64,000 nt of DNA. It comes from Roseomonas sp. KE2513. GTDB taxonomy: Bacteria; Pseudomonadota; Alphaproteobacteria; Acetobacterales; Acetobacteraceae. The stretch is from the NCBI RefSeq assembly GCF_016107305.1, contig NZ_RCVR01000008.1, positions 124,001 to 188,000 on the forward strand, given 5' to 3'. The notes under the pieces are model-generated. The model saw nothing but the letters and a program-made list of their open reading frames with translations. It was not told where the DNA came from and ran no database searches. Position 1 is the stretch's first letter, and the number at the start of each line of letters is the position of its first letter. Of the stretch, positions 63,765-64,000 are shown piece by piece. A program made the position numbers and the translations under genes.

Positions 63765-64000
63765 ATGCGCCCCGCTCTCGCCTCCGCCCTCATGCCCTTC
63801 GTCCGGGGTCTGGACCCCGAAGGCGCGCATGAGCTCTCGCTGCGCGCCCTCAACTGGGGCCTCGCGGGGCGTGAGCGCCGGCCGGATGACCCGATCCTCG
63901 CCGTGCAGGCCCTCGGCCTGAGCTTCAGCAACCCGCTCGGCCTCGCCGCCGGATTCGACAAGAACGCGGTCGCGGTCCTGCCCCTGATGCGCCTCGGCTT
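63765..64000 (+). CDS. pyrD: Dihydroorotate dehydrogenase (quinone), 5' part
   Basis: The reading frame is open to the end of the window (78 complete codons). MRPALASALMPFVRGLDPE, HELSLRALNWGL, and ALGLSFSNPLGLAAGFDKNA are the conserved start of membrane-bound class 2 PyrD, which oxidises dihydroorotate to orotate with quinone. The last block is the FMN/substrate region. The gene continues beyond 64000. Confidence 0.92.
   Translation, partial: MRPALASALMPFVRGLDPEGAHELSLRALNWGLAGRERRPDDPILAVQALGLSFSNPLGLAAGFDKNAVAVLPLMRLG

Overview
The window looks like chromosomal DNA of a GC-rich alphaproteobacterium, most likely an Acetobacteraceae member (Roseomonas-like). The grounds are the base composition, alphaproteobacterial gene orders (TPR protein-bamB-der; radA-cvpA-purF-SDR; rpsF-rpsR-rplI with dnaB-alr-mlaEF; fabD-fabG-acpP-fabF-mltG; yicC-gmk), a class I lysyl-tRNA synthetase, a Usg protein and a CIRCE-controlled groESL operon. 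I saw no tRNA, rRNA, CRISPR array or insertion sequence.

Layout. 0.1-3.6 kb: envelope and ribosome biogenesis genes (TPR protein, BamB, Der). 3.6-16.4 kb, minus strand: an SDR, PurF, CvpA, RadA, two spore-photoproduct-lyase-like radical SAM proteins, MlaF/MlaE, alanine racemase, DnaB and a cyclopropane fatty acid synthase. 15.8-17.2 kb: ribosomal proteins L9, S18 and S6. 17.5-22.6 kb: aquaporin, a small secreted protein, and an SsuABC/THI5-type ABC transporter coupled to a 2-oxoglutarate/Fe(II) oxygenase. 22.7-27.8 kb: fatty acid synthesis genes plus MltG, with a GNAT gene inserted between fabD and fabG. 27.8-31.7 kb: an apparent insertion (DMT exporter, solitary RutA, TerC, SDR) that splits mltG from yicC-gmk. 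33-43.7 kb: AEC transporter, Usg, groESL, cold-shock protein, two small unknown proteins, DinG-type helicase, class II aldolase and aspartate semialdehyde dehydrogenase. 43.9-47.5 kb: class I LysRS, translationally coupled to an MprF-like flippase that has lost most of its synthase domain.

48.2-61.3 kb holds the most striking feature. It is an all-plus-strand podovirus-type virion module collinear with phage T7 genes 8-9-10-11-12-14-17-18-19 (connector, scaffold, capsid, tail tubes A and B, small internal protein, tail fibre, TerS, TerL), followed by lysis-type genes. An S24/LexA-like repressor lies divergently at its left edge. I see no integrase, replication gene, phage RNA polymerase, gp15/gp16 homologue or attachment site. 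The cluster sits between housekeeping genes and keeps an apparently intact packaging motor, so it is either a decayed prophage or a domesticated T7-type particle, such as a gene transfer agent or killing particle. Structured intergenic segments within it include a strong terminator just after the capsid gene, where T7 has Tphi.

61.3-64 kb: DUF952 protein, secreted alpha/beta hydrolase, DMT transporter and the 5' part of pyrD, which runs off the window. Around 58-60 kb the strand composition changes from G-rich to C-rich regardless of gene orientation, which suggests a replichore boundary or a rearrangement.
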